Shown here: positions 36,254 through 50,453 of the stretch, one piece after another
Layout: the number at the start of each line of letters is the position of its first letter
Numbering within the stretch: the stretch's first letter is position 1
Assembly: GCA_032871835.1 (NCBI GenBank)
Contig: CM065295.1
Coordinates: 27,538,501-27,602,500 of the forward strand
Source of the DNA: Dipteronia dyeriana
Lineage: Eukaryota; Streptophyta; Magnoliopsida; Sapindales; Sapindaceae
DNA length: 64,000 nt
Direction of reading: 5' to 3'
The notes under the pieces: model-generated
Seen by the model: the letters and a program-made list of their open reading frames with translations, nothing else
Told to the model about the DNA's origin: nothing
Database searches by the model: none
Translations under genes and position numbers: made by a program

Positions 36254-37850
36254 CTATCTACTCTTTGGACGATTTTCTCTCCTCGTATAAACGCGAAGCT
36301 CTGTGTTACGTTCCTTAGGAATTGTAGATAGTATTTCTCCCCCCGTCAAAGATTCAACATTTCCTGGCAAAACAATATTAGGAATACTAGTTTTCCTACC
36401 ATTCAAAACATTTAAATCCCGTATTAAGGATGTGGGATTAGAAAAAAGATTTAGGTTTTCACAATCCACAGTTTTAGGTAGAGGAGTGGGAATAACATCC
36501 CATAAATTTTCTTCTTTACTTTGTTTCTCCCCCTAAAGAAAATTATTCTGAAATTAAGGTTGATGTTCAAGAAAAGTAACATCCATAGAAACAACAGTTT
36601 TCCTAGTTTTGGGATTAAAACATTTATATCCCTTCTTATTTGGTGCATAACCAATAAAAATATATTTTTCAGCTCTTGGTTAAAGTTTTGATTGTCCTTA
36701 AATAGATAAGTGGACATAAACAGTGTAGCCAAACATTTTAATGGGAAGATTAGATGGAATTCGTGTCTCATAAAAACATTTTTTTAAAATATTCACATGG
36801 TGTTCTATAATTGAGAATACGAGTGGGCACGAGTGGGCATCCTGTTGATTAAATAGGATGCTGTTAAAACAGCTTCACCCCAAAGATATTTTGAAACATG
36901 CATGGAAAACATAATGACTCTTGAAACTTCAAGTAAGTGTTTACTTTTACTCTTAGCAATACCATTTTGTTGAGGTGGATCAACACAAGTAGATTGATGG
37001 TGAATGCCTTTTTTTCTCAAAAAATTTCCAAGTAATTGGTTAAAATACTCAGTCCCATTATCAGTATGAAGAATTCTAATTTTAGTTTGAAATTGGGTTT
37101 CTATCATGGTATAAAAAAATTTAAATAAGTTTTCAACTTCAGATTTTTCACTCATTAGATAAACCCAACATAAACTAGTATGATCGTCAATAAAAGTCAC
37201 AAACCATTTTTTTCCAGAAAAAGTATTGATCCTTGAGAGACCCCAAACATCACTATGAATTAAATAAAAAGGTCTTGAGGCTTGATAAGGTCTCGAAAGA
37301 TAAATTGTTTTGTGACTTTTTGATAAAATGCAGTTTTCACAATGAAACTTATAACAATCCAATCTATAAAATAAACTAGGAAATAATTTTTTAAGATAGG
37401 AAAAACTAGGATGCCCTAGTCTATAAGGCCAAAGCATAATTTGATCTTTAACAGGGATAAAACTGGTACTACTTAAGTCTTGAGCTTCTTTATTCTTAGA
37501 AGCCTTCATCTTCAAAATAGTAGAGATCATCTATCATTCTAGCACTGCCAATCATCTTCCTTGAGCTCTGTTCCTGAACGATACAATGAGAATAAAAAAA
37601 TGTTATATGACAGTTAAAATCTCTAGATAGTTTACTAATTGATAGGAGATTACAAACAAGTTTAAGAACATGGAGAACAGACTTAAGAGAGATGGTTTTA
37701 GATAAGTTAACCAAACCTTTGTCGGCTATATTAGAATAAGAACCATTTGCTATGCGATTTTTTTCATTACCAGAACAAGGTTTATAATTAGGAAACAAAT
37801 GAGAAAAGCTTGTCATATGATCAGAAGCTCCTGAATCAATGATCTAAGGA
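36254..37850 (-). pseudogene. copia 1 protease end and integrase
   Basis: The GAG-preintegrase segment is near 37816-37360 (LVNLSKTISLKSVLHVLKL, then PYRLGHPSFSYLKKLFPSL and CILSKSHKT). The integrase core runs 37320-36805 with SDVWGLSRINTFSGKKWFV, FIDDHTSLCWVYLM, HTDNGTEYFN and QQNGIAKSKSKH, where the family has E; here the Glu position (VERKHR type) reads K. The linker from 36771 to 36254 is frameshifted. The protease DSG-type motif lies near 37845, where the frame is broken by a stop. Confidence 0.88.
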
Positions 37851-37929
37851 GTAGAGTAAGAAGGAAAAAAAAAACAAGATAGGGCATTTGATTCACTACC
37901 TGTTTGAGCAAGAGAAGCATTAGGAGTAC

Positions 37930-38946
37930 CAGACAAACCAAAGTTAGATTTCAGTAGCTTCAGAATTTTATCCATCTGTTCTTTGTTAAAGGAGACAGAT
38001 TCAGCCTCATGTGCAGTAGGAGAATGATGGAACCGTCTTTCATGTGAGCCCTTCCAGTTTGTTGGTTTTCCATGAATCTTTCAGCAGGTGTCACGCGTAT
38101 GGCATGATTTATTGCAATGATCAAACCAAACGCCAGGCTTCTCATCAGACCCCCTATGAGTGGTTCGGCCACCATTCATACAAGCAGTAAGGGTAGAATT
38201 TTCAATATTGTTGCTGGAGTTCTTCTTGCCAAGCATGATAAGACGACGGCTCTCCTCACGACGAACTTCAGAAAATACTTCCCCAATAGATGGAAGGGGC
38301 TTTCTGCCAATTATCTTTCCTCTAACCTCATCAAACTCAACGTTAAGACCAATAAGAAAGTTAAAAATATGGTTGTCTTCCATCATCTTCTTATAGTGAT
38401 TACAATCCTCCGGGGATTTCCACTCATAATCATTAATCATATCTAAATCTTGCCCAAGACGTTTCAAGGAATTGAAGTATTTAGTAACATTGTCCTCACC
38501 TTGGCGGATTCCTCCAAGTTTCAACACCAGTTCATACACTTGAGACTGATTTCCCAAATCGAAATACAACTGGTAGATGTTGTCCTAACTCCTTTGCTGT
38601 GTGATAACACATATAGTTGGAGCAGATATTTTCCTCCATTGAATTCACCAAGTCATCACCATGGAATTTTCAGTATCCCAAGTTGGACAAAGTGGATCCT
38701 TGGGTGCAGGTTCTTTGGGTGCAGGTTCCTTCTTCTCTCCTGTCAAATAGCCAATTTTGCCTCTGCCTCTGATACACATACCATAGATTGGGACTAGCGC
38801 AAGAAGTTCTCTCCATTCAGTTTTATGGTAGTAATCTGGACATAATGGGATTCTGATCTAGAGACCTGGATTGCAGGAGTGTTTATGGTAGTAGATGTTG
38901 ACAGGTTAGCAGGAATGTTTATGGATTCAGAAACTATGTCAGACAT
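37930..38946 (-). pseudogene. copia 1 gag
   Basis: The start at 38946 (MSDIVSESINIPANLSTST) is followed by YVQITTIKLNGENFLR and then a TAG where the family has Trp, so the frame ends early. The UBN2/gag-like core continues at 38569-38081 (YELVLKLGGIRQGEDNVTKY, FLIGLNVEFDEVRGKI, PLPSIGEVFSEVRREESRR). A possible zinc-knuckle remnant (WFDHCNKSCHTRDTC) sits at about 38126-38082. Structural protein of the particle; not functional. Confidence 0.88.
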
Positions 38947-39033
38947 GGTGGTTGGTGATTGAGTTTAGACGAAAGCAAGTTGAAGAACGGCTAGGGTTTT
39001 TTTTTTTTTTTTTACTCACGGGGATAAGTTTTT

Positions 39034-39044
39034 CTTTGATACCA
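39034..39044 (-). other. primer-binding site of copia 1
   Basis: TGGTATCAAAG on minus directly follows the 5' LTR and resembles the initiator-Met tRNA site TGGTATCAGAG with one change. Confidence 0.85.
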
Positions 39045-39294
39045 TATAAGCTAATCTGGAGAAAGAATGATTATATTGTTGTTAATTGTGTAAGTGTACA
39101 AGATACAAATAAATAAGAAAAATAAAGAAGTTATTCTAGGAAACTAACAATCTGTACAAAACTATAAAAGACAATTAAATCAATCACCCTAATTATTTTC
39201 CTTGATTGTAGCTTAGATACAATCTTCTCATTGATTCTAGCTTTGACTCAATCTTCTCTATTTACACTTCTTAATTACCGAATATCTTCCAACA
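39045..39294 (-). repeat. copia 1 5' LTR (250 bp)
   Basis: Same length as 34185-34434, with about 15 differences. The right flank GAGAT (39295-39299) is the target duplication. Confidence 0.93.
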
Positions 39295-39890
39295 GAGATA
39301 TTTCTTTTAACATATTTCTTATTTTAAACGGCTTTTAGAAAGAAAAAAAATCCTAATCATTTTGCATTAAGACCGATACATATAATTCAGAAACCTATTT
39401 TAAAAAAAAATCAATAATATTTTTTATTTGGTTTCCGGTGCATATAATCTAAGGAAAAAAAAAACAAAAATAGTTTTCTCAATTATATATATTGGAAACG
39501 TGGATAACAAGTAAAATAACTTTTAATTTTTTTTAACAATAAATTGAACTTGAACTTTTTTTAGCAGAACATGCATGCTAACTTTTTTGATAATTTTTTT
39601 GTTTCGTTAAATTGAACTTTGTTTACAGAAGAACATACATGCTAAATTACTTTTTTTAATTAGCATGGATATAAATTTTCAGACAATTTTATTTTGATTG
39701 ACAGTATATTCAGATGTGTGAAAAAAACAAAAACAAACATATAATTCAAGTTCAGATTTCAATCCCTATTCAGTCTTCAGAAAAATTCAGGACTGTTCAG
39801 TCTTCAACTAAAAAAACAAACGACCCCTAAGGCTTGAGTTAATGTTCTAAGGGTAAAACCGTCTTTTACATATCAACAAATAATTATTAC

Positions 39891-41444
39891 AAGGGAAGGT
39901 ATCATTCTACCCCCTGACGTTTGCTCCATTGTTAAGACGAGGGTAGGGTTTGGTCATATTGACCGTTTTCTCCTTTAAATCAAACAAATGTTAAAAACGC
40001 CCAATCTATTACCAATTTCCATCCGTTAAATGTATTATATGCCCCTTTGACTGTTAAAATTAAAACAAATGACCGTCTTATCCTTCAATCTGCTCCTTAT
40101 AATTACCATTTTACTCTTAAAATATTCTTTAAAAAAATAGAAAAAAAATAACTATAACTCAACAAATTAAAAATAAAATAAAAAATCTTCAATAGTTCAA
40201 TTTTTCTTCTTCTCCACGGTTTTTTTTTTTAAATTGGAACAGTTTAAAAAATAATAATATAGGAAACTCAGATCTCTATCATCGATCAAACATAAAAGTT
40301 TCAATTTTTTTTTTAATTTTCCATGAACAAAGAACCCAGATTTGCAAGAACCCAGTTTCAAACCCAAATTTTAAAAATTTTTCTTCTCCGGTTCAAGTTT
40401 TAGATTTACAATAACTCATCACAAACCTAGTTGAATTCTGAAGTGTTCAAAAATTCAAACCCACCCATCACAAACCATCACCACCCCCAAAATTCAGCCA
40501 CCACCATGAACACTCATCACCACCCCCAAATCAAGACTTAACCGTGAGCTACCCAGCACCATCCCTAAAATCCAGCCGCCACCACCACCACCACCAGCAC
40601 ACAACAACCCACCCAATATCCATATTTGAAATACCAATCAACCCAAAAATATCAAACATCAACCAAATCAATCCAAAAAAAAAATCAAAGCACCCTATCA
40701 CCATCACCAGCCACCCAATCCATCGCAAATTCACCAAACAATCCACCACAATCCCACAACCCATTCATCCACCAAAGAGATCTTCTTCTCCACCATCATC
40801 TTCTAACACCCAAACTCTAGCGGCCACCCTACAACCGCTGATCGACGTTCGATCTCCTCTCGGACGCGAAGATAAGCACTCTATCTCCGAGGGAAATCGA
40901 TCGACGGTCTTCTCGGTTCTCAGATCGAGCGTCGATTTCGGGTGGTTGCTAGGGCTTGGTGTTTAAGAGTGGTGGAAGCTAGGGTTGGTGTTTGGGTGTT
41001 GGAGATAGATGATGATGATGATGATGGATATGGTCTGTATGTATGGCTAGAGTAGATGATGATAGATGATGAAACCGAAATCGAAACCTTGTGATGAGAG
41101 GGTGGAGATAAATTTGGTGGTGATTCAGTGGAGAAAATGAGGATCACGATGGGATAGAGAGATAAGATGAGATAAGATGTCTTTTTTTTTTCTTTTTTAT
41201 CGTTTGTTTTCTTTTTTCTTTGAAATGTATTTTTTTTTTTAGGTTTTGCTGATTCATCGATAAGATTAAGAAATTGCCCATTGAATTTTAGTGGTCAACG
41301 TCATTTTGAGTGGAAAATGTGACAGAATGGTTATATTATATATTCTTTTCATTTTAAGGGGATTAATGGACAATATGACCAAACCCTATCCTTGTCGTCT
41401 TAATAATAGGATACACGTCATGGGGTAAAACGATACTTTCCCTT
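39891..41444. mobile_element. 1.55-kb TIR DNA element, no transposase
   Basis: The left end AGGGAAGGTATCATTCTACC continues to GGGTAGGGTTTGGTCATATT; the right end reverse-complemented begins AAGGGAAAGTATCGTTTTACC and reaches GGATAGGGTTTGGTCATATT. The inverted repeats are therefore about 70 bp with indels. It interrupts tandem unit B between AATAATTA and TTAAAACAAAAG, so the target duplication is probably TTA. The interior is low-complexity (CACCACCACC, ATGATGATGATG) with an open frame at 40544-40966 that resembles no protein I know. Superfamily undecided. Confidence 0.75.
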
Positions 41445-41560
41445 AAAACAAAAGAGAATTCTAAAACTACCCCAAACATTTTCATAATTATTAATCTACT
41501 AACACGAAAATAAAAATTATAAAACTAACCCAAAACTTTTTAAAATTAAGGAAACAGATT

Positions 41561-42288
41561 TTTTTTTTCTTACAAAGAAAAAACAATACAACTCTTGGTG
41601 AAGACTCCACCGCCGGTGGAGTGGTTTCTCCAGTTCATGGAGAAGACCTACACAAACGGAAGGACAAGATGGTTCTCCATTTGGAGATGTCAGAACTTCA
41701 AAGGAAGGAGATCTTCCTTGGCTGAGATCTCCTCTAGTCCAGAGACCGATTGGGGAGATTTCAGTCTCCTCCAGGTTACTGGAGAAGATCAGGGATGGAG
41801 TCACCTAAGGAATAGCTATTAATTACATTTTTCATAATGGAAGGTAAAGGCCTGTGATCCTATCACCTTCATATGAACCTTAGATGGCGATTTTATTTAA
41901 ATGTTTTTCTAGATGGAATGATGTGTGATGACAAAAAAGATAAAAAATTAACTAAGAAATAGAAATTACCTTTTGTATGTATAGCCACTAATACGAATTA
42001 TAGTTAAGTAGCACATAAGGCCGGTGTTTAATCCCTCTGCTTTTACAAGAAAATCAATAACATGATTGTTAATTTCACAAGATTTTTATAAACCCACATC
42101 ATTCATTTGTACTCTTTTCCTATGACAAAATAAAAAATAAAAAATTGATACACAACTTCAACTTCTCAACCATGCAAATTTGATTTCTGTATGAGAAACC
42201 TAGCTGCTGCCTATACACTCATTCGGTTTCATCATTCGGGAAAAAAATATGCACACAAACACAAATAAACTAACAAAATGAAAGGAGA
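41561..42288. other. noncoding sequence downstream of VPS16
   Basis: A patch at 41590-41810 is rich in GGAG and CTCC and reads open on both strands, without a recognised protein. The rest is AT-rich and will include the VPS16 3' UTR and polyadenylation site. Confidence 0.45.
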
Positions 42289-42312
42289 GGAGAGAGAGAG
42301 AGAGAGAGAGAG
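42289..42312. repeat. (AG)n microsatellite
   Basis: A run of AG dinucleotides lies immediately downstream of the VPS16 stop codon, so probably in its 3' UTR. Confidence 0.9.
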
Positions 42313-42316
42313 TGGA

Positions 42317-45300
42317 CTACGAAACGCCTTGGAAGGACAATCTATCTCGAAGGGTATCAAAGATAGAGGAAGCTGCTGCATTTTGTGCAAATGTTAATTT
42401 CAATCGACCAAGCAATTCGCCATCTTTTGCCTGTGAAGCAGCGTCAGCAGCTTCCTTGGCCATACCAATCCGAGCATAAGCCTGCACAAAATCAGACAGG
42501 TATGAGCAATGACTCATAAAACATGCTTTACAGAAGTTTTCAATTAACTGCCAACGTAGATATGCAAACACATGCATCCATGCACAAAAGCACACACACA
42601 GGAGAAGGAGATGGATTTCTTAAGCCATCACTTCAACCTTGATATTACTGAGCTTATGCATGTGCTACTAAAGGGCTTCTTGGCAATATACAATCACACA
42701 AGCAAAAAATATAATGTATATACAAGAAGCATAATTTAAACTTCATAAATCATATCCAATAGATAAGTGGGCCAAGCATAGCTTACCTCAGCCTTTTCTC
42801 GAGGATCTGCAAGTTTTGGGATGTATTTTTGAGCTTCACCTTTCTCATCAGCATCTATGCATGCCTCCACAAATGGCCGGTAACCTATTTGATGCCATAT
42901 GCCATAGAAACATACACGTGTTTAAATTATCATATCAAACATAGAATGACAAGAACAAACAAACCATCCATTTAAAGGTTTTCAGTAGTCAGTACCCAAA
43001 AAAAAAGGGAGTGGAGGGTAGGGGATGGGTGAGGGTTTGGGGAAAGAAGAAATACAGAAGCAAAATACATACTAGTCATTTAAGTTATAATTTTCACTTC
43101 ACTAAAACCTTGGGTAACAAGCTGCAAACCGTAATAACTATATTGACGATAATCAGGCATGTTTACCAAGTCTTGCAACAAGAAGGTTTTGCCAAAAAAA
43201 CATAAGCACATTAGTAATGCAATATCATTCATATTATATACAAAAGATCTTATAAAAATGAATGAATCCACAGCAACTTGTTCATCCTACAACATGATAG
43301 TAATGCGAACCAGCTAGTTTTACAAAATTATGAATTAGAAATTGATATTTTAAAACAGATGTCATAAATCTTTTAAAAAGAAAGGCACAGGCTATCAAAT
43401 ACATAATTTCTGAATGACTTGCTGAATTTAACTTATGAGGCCTTAAACCGGATGCCTGATCCTATCAAAATGCCAGAGTCTAAAAGAGGTGGAAAGGGTT
43501 TGGTGGGTGACGATTTTGCGGTTGGGGGAAGGTCTTTTTGATAACCAGTCAGGGATGTAGTGACGTATCATGATGCAGGTGAATCAAAATAATGAAATAT
43601 TAATGAGAATGAATCTCTGAGGATCAAAATTGTAAGTTGATAGGAGGGTGGGAAAGCATCTAACCAGTTTCGCTCTATCATTTTTTAACGTTCCATATTC
43701 AAGGATGATGCTTCACACACAGAGGGGTTCATTAAAACAATATGGTTTCGGTTTTTCTAGACGTAGTTGGAATATGATTCAGCAGGCATACATTAATAAA
43801 TGGTGAAGCATGAAATCTGAAAAACAATATACAAGCTATACTACTAATTTACAACCCCAGCAATCAAATTTACAAACAGGTAGCATATGCCACTTATCAA
43901 TGACAGAACGGGAAATAGAAAACTTTACCAATTGGTGGTCTCTTCTCCTTTGAAAACTTTTCTAGGGCATCCCAATCTCTGATTGTAGCCAAAGCAAAAA
44001 CTTTAAGCCAATACCATCTCTTCTCAGAAACCTGAGACATTAAAAATGCAATAATCAAGATGTGAATTGCATTTAGTAGTAACAGATATAAGCCCAAAAG
44101 CAGTAATTTCAAAGGATGATTTATCTTGTGTCATGCATGCGCAATTCTTCAACGAGGCACAGGAACATTTCCAGTTAGGAGGCATAAAGGAAACCGTACA
44201 AACCTTAAATTCTGTTTTCACTTTCCCTGCTGCTCGATGATTTCCCAGCACAATACATGTACGTATAGTATCACTTATACTAGAATCGACAAAAATTGCT
44301 TGTTTGGTACTCATTTCTAGCTCGTGTTGGATTCTGTCAAATTAGATAGTAATCAGAGGTGCAACTATATGGGAGAGAGGGGGGAAGAAGCATAGGAGGT
44401 AACATAATTTAATAGATGAATGAACAAATCTGCAAGAAAAGAAATATTAAAAGAGATGGGTAAAGAGTTCACAGTGGGGGAAATGGGTTTCGATACCTGC
44501 CTCCAGTGAAAAACTAAAAATTCAATGTAACAATTCCGACTCCAAAATATGGTTTCACATTTCCAACATAGATGACAATCCAATTACCAAAATGATTATG
44601 AGGAACCCATAGCTTCTTAGATCTCTATCATGATCAACTTAAATACTCTTATAATTGAAACTAAAGTCTAAAACCACTGATATTTCCCACTATAAATTAT
44701 GTGTGAACAAAACAAATTCATTAGACCTCACTATACACGGTACATGGTAAAGGATTTACACATTATTCAAAATGCATATACTACAACTGTTTATGCAAAC
44801 CTTGGGATAAATAAATCTAGACTCTAATTCTGAGAAGTACACGTACTTTGTGTGTGAGGGTGCATGTTTATCATATTTTTCACAGATGATGAAACTTTTC
44901 ACAGTTCAATTGGCGGATATTAAATACTATTCTTGATTTGCCTTTAGAATAACTCTATATAGCACTTCAAACAAGGCCACTTACATCCTTAAAGATTAAG
45001 CCTAGTTATTAAGTTCAGAATCTTGAATTGTCATGAAGTTAGTGAGGTAAAAGACAGTTTGATTTATATTTGTCTTCAAATGGCTAATACTTTATAGTTT
45101 ATTCTATAAATGACTACATATCCCAGCAATGATTTTCTTTGTGCATGTATCCCTATGGATATAGAATCATATAAAACAACAATATCATACAGTGATAAAT
45201 TTCTCACCTCAACAATTTTGCATGCTCTTCAGCAGCCTTTGACTCAAAGGTATGCTCCTTAGTTTCTGAGAAAAGATTTTGGGCCTTGTCAATAAGTTTT

Positions 45301-45389
45301 ATGCGTGGACCATGAAGGGGAGATCCTTTGCTTGTCATAGGATTTTTTCCCAACTCCCATGACTCTTTCCAGAGAAGAAATGCCACCTC
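42317..45389 (-). CDS. VPS16: VPS16 (VACUOLELESS1) homologue, C-terminal five exons only
   Basis: Minus-strand exons 45389-45208, 44333-44204, 44031-43929, 42884-42787 and 42481-42317 join in phase to 225 residues and a stop at 42317-42319. They read EVAFLLWKESWELGKNPMTS, then VDSSISDTIRTCIVLGNHRA, VSEKRWYWLKVFALATIRDW, YRPFVEACIDADEKGEAQKY and AYARIGMAKEAADAASQAKD. This is the Vps16 C-terminal region. VPS16 is a subunit of the HOPS and CORVET tethering complexes at the vacuole and endosome; in Arabidopsis it is VCL1. The family protein is about 850 residues, so about three quarters is missing. The first visible exon has a proper acceptor (TTATAG) but no upstream exon appears to 64000. The visible part has no stop or frameshift. 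It is either a gene with a very long TE-filled intron or a 5'-truncated copy. Confidence 0.88.
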
Positions 45390-46418
45390 CTATAACCCCA
45401 AGAAGAATGCATTGACCATAGAAAAAGAGAACAATAATAAGAAATCATACAATACTCAAGACACAAATAAAATGAGCCTAAGTGAGTTTGACAACAAAAT
45501 AATTTAAAAAAAAAAAAAAACTCTAATCGTAGTCTGGGAGTAGATAATTTAGAAAAAAAAAGAAACGTGACTTTGTTATGATAATGACTATGGAGGTTTT
45601 CATTGACGAGAAATTCACCTTCCCATTCTTTCATTCAAAAAAAAAGTATCTATACATTAATGGCTAGGATTGAAATGTGAGAGATTAGAGTTGTCCTTCA
45701 AAATTTTCAAACGGCAGATGTAGATTTCACTCTTGTTTGTGTTTTCTCATGGGTAATGGAACAGAATATAAATAGTGAAATAATTGGATTGAGGAGTCTC
45801 CATTTTGCCCTTTCTTCCATCATCTTTACAGGTTGTCAAACTCTTTTAATGTTATGATTGGTAGTAAACTAGTATGATTGTCTTTTCTAATATTCCGACA
45901 GACTGGAACTTCAACTTAGAAATGTGAAAGACAGGGAAGCTAGTGAATTTTCTTCTCTATTTTGCTTGATTGAAGTGACATGATTAATTTGGGACATTTT
46001 CTTGTAAACCAGATTTCAATTAGTTGATTGATGATTTATCCTAAACTATTTCAAAACCTTCCTTGATGGAAAGAGCTCAAGTTCAATGCAAGGTACAAGT
46101 TTTAGTTGAATCATTGCTCATTGAATTCAATTAACACTTGTGATCTACTTCAGGAAAGAAGGCCAAGTGTCGGTCATCCAATTGGTATGTTATGTGGAAG
46201 GTAGAGGCTGATAGTGTTGATATCTTGTTCTTAATTGTTCTACTGCTTTGAGAAAATGACAAATCATTTATGTGATAGCAAAGCTGAAGTAGGTTATCCT
46301 GCTTTCTTGTGTCCATAGTTCATAAAAAAAAAAGTACCATGGAGAAAAAAAAGAAGCAATTTTCTATTAAAGATGACAATCCTTTAGGTTATAATGAAAA
46401 ATTAAAAAAGAGCCTTGA
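45390..46418 (-). other. intronic or intergenic sequence upstream of VPS16 exons
   Basis: No further VPS16-like frame is visible. The sequence is AT-rich, with a CT/A-rich stretch at 45500-45660. It ends where the GGGTG-type TIR element begins. Confidence 0.5.
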
Positions 46419-47721
46419 GGGTGTGTTTGGTACGCGGGACGGGACGGGACAACATAAGACCACTTTCTCTGGTCCCACGTTTGACACGTTTTAAACATGG
46501 GACGGTACAAGACAACGTGGGACAACAACCATGAAATCTTGTCCCACCCAAAACCCTCGGCTAGACTTGATATGTCAAAAAATTACAAGTATGCCAACTA
46601 TAAAATAAAATCCAACGCACTTTCCCTTTCTCAGTCTGTCTCTCTTCTCTTTCTCTTCTTTCTCTCTCTCTCTCTCTCCGTTCCATCTCTTTCTATTTCA
46701 TGTGTTTGGTTTTTGATTTAGGGTTCTCAATTGAGTTTTCGGATTGAAAAAGATTTGGGTGGTGGCTGTTGGGTTTTCGATTTTGTGGAATTCCACCGAT
46801 CGAAAACCCAAATCTTCAAAATGATGAGACCACCATATTTCTCTCTCTTTCTCTTCTGTGTCTGATCTGGATTGGTGGCTGTTGATTTTTTGATTTTGTC
46901 GAATTATTTGTGTTTCTTTTGTATGGATATGTTTGGGTGATGACTGATCAATCAGTGATGTATGGATGATGAAGATGAAGATGAAGTTGGGTGATGTTTG
47001 GATGATGAAAGATGATTTTAAAATCTGAAAATGGTGTTTGGGAGGTGAGAAAAAGAAAGAGATGAAAAGGAAAACTAATTTTGAAAGTAGAGGAATGTGA
47101 AGGGTCCAGTAAGAGAAGTTGATATCCTCACTTTGCTCGAGTCCGAGAGAAAAGCCAGGATTCTGTGCTGATTCATCCAACTCTGTCATACATTCTATGT
47201 CAAAAGTTTTTGATGTCTTGTGTTGTGGCTGATGTTTACTTGGCTAGTGAATGATAATGTTATGAGTTTTTTCTTTTTTTGATTCTCTTATTTTCAAGGT
47301 TTTCATCAAGACTTTGATTTTGAAGTATGACAATATGTATGGGGTGATCAATATCTTTCAATCTTGAAATAGAATTGATTTTTTTTTAATCTTCAAAATG
47401 ATTCACTATTTTTTTTTTAAATTATTTGTGCTAGTTTTTGTATGGATATGTTTGGGTGATGAGTGATAACCGATGAAGATTGCTGATATATGGATGATGA
47501 AGATGAAGTTTGATGATGTTTGGATGATAAAAGATGATTTTGAACTCTGAAAATGGTGTTTGACAAGTGAGAAAATGAAAGAGAATGAAAAGGAAAAATA
47601 ATTGGAAAGAAAAAAAAAAGGATAAAATAAGTGTTTTAAAAAAAAAAGGTACGGGGACACTATGGTCATTTGAACCTCTTGTCATGTCTTGTCATGTCCC
47701 AGCCATACCAAACGTATGACA
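46419..47721. mobile_element. GGGTG-TIR DNA element, second copy
   Basis: The left end reads GGGTGTGTTTGGTACGCGGG followed by ACGGGACGGGACAAC. The right end, reverse complemented, reads CATACGTTTGGTATGGCTGG followed by GACATGACAAGACATG. The subterminal part (CACGTTTGACACGTTT, GGGACAACG) matches 650-730 of the element at 605. Inside, a block of about 165 bp (GTATGGATATGTTTGGGTGA ... GAAAAGGAAAA) occurs at about 46918-47085 and again at 47437-47605. It encodes no recognisable transposase. It abuts the broken end of the gypsy element at 47733. Confidence 0.65.
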
Positions 47722-47732
47722 GTACAGTCAAC

Positions 47733-48539
47733 TTAAGGCATTGCATGATCCCACTGTTTCGGCTTATCTCCGCAAACGCAACGGACCAGATTTCCCAAGG
47801 TTCTATTGGTCACTTCCGTTTGTCCATCAGTTTGTGGGTGAGCAGTAGTACTTCGTTTCAGAGATGTATTGAACATTTTCCATAAGGTCAGCCAAAAGTG
47901 GCTAAGGAATTTCATGTCACGATCAGAGGTAATTGACTGCGGTATCCCATGTAGTCGGACCACTTCTCTGAAAAATAGTCGGGCTATGTGTGAAGCATCA
48001 GAGATCTTCCGGCAAGGGATAAAGTGAGCCATTTTTGAAAACCTGTCAACCACAACGAAAACCGAATCAACTCCTCGCTGGGTACGGGGTAATCCCAACA
48101 CAAAATCCATAGACAAGTCCTCCCAGATATTGTTAGGAACAGGTAAAGGCATATAAAGACCAGTATTTTATGACTGACCTTTAGACACCTGACAAGTGTA
48201 ACATCTCTGCACAAAATTCCCAACATCTCGTTTCAGTTGTGGCCAGAAATATCGTTCCTCTAAGCTAGCCACCGTTTTGTCTCGTCCCAAGTGTCCACTC
48301 AATCCACCGCCGTGCAAGTCTCTGATTAATTTCTCCAGTAGAGATGTTCTGGGAATACACAAACGATTGCCACGAAACAGATACCTATCATTTTCATGAA
48401 AATCACTGATAGGCTGTTTTTCAATACACTTGGACCAGATTTCCTTGAAATCCTCATCCTCTTCATACAACTCCTTCAGAGAATCAAACCCAACAATCTC
48501 ATGAGCTAGGGTTACGAGCAGGGTGGCACGGCGGCTCAA
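47733..48539 (-). pseudogene. gypsy integrase, truncated
   Basis: The zinc-binding segment lies at 48539-48168 ([20 protein letters not shown], then [19 protein letters not shown] arrangement). The core is at 48152-47733: [20 protein letters not shown] (first Asp), ITSDRDMKF (second Asp) and [20 protein letters not shown] (Glu). A stop separates the two blocks near 48165. It ends with DHAMP, short of the C-terminal part. Confidence 0.9.
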
Positions 48540-48559
48540 TGCATCAGCAACTCGGTTCA

Positions 48560-50453
<1,894 letters not shown>

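Larger units (their letters stand above)
34185..39294 (-). mobile_element. Ty1/copia retrotransposon, complete but decayed
   Basis: It is 5110 bp long, with 250-bp LTRs, a 5-bp target duplication GAGAT (34180-34184 and 39295-39299), a primer site TGGTATCAAAG next to the 5' LTR and a polypurine tract GAGGGGGAG next to the 3' LTR. Gene order on minus is gag, protease, integrase, RT, RNase H, as in Ty1/copia. The LTRs differ at roughly 15 of 250 positions by eye. Stops and frameshifts cut every domain. Confidence 0.95.
33937..39827. mobile_element. PIF/Harbinger-like MITE (Tourist type) carrying a copia insertion
   Basis: Terminal inverted repeats are GGGGTCGTTTGTTTTTT at 33937 and its complement ending at 39827. 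TAA flanks both ends (33934-33936 and 39828-39830), the 3-bp target duplication usual for PIF/Harbinger. Without the copia element at 34185-39294 it is about 0.78 kb and has no transposase, so it is non-autonomous. Confidence 0.85.

Noticed and set aside
40544..40966. 140-residue open frame rich in H, P and S
   Set aside because: It is low-complexity (CACCACCACC runs), inside a TIR element, open on several frames, and resembles no known protein.
41595..41822. 75-residue open frame with GGAG/CTCC words, and its minus-strand counterpart
   Set aside because: It is open on both strands because of sequence composition, with no known motif.
46698..47189. 163-residue open frame on minus
   Set aside because: It is made of F/I/K/S-rich low-complexity sequence in a DNA element and overlaps internal repeats.
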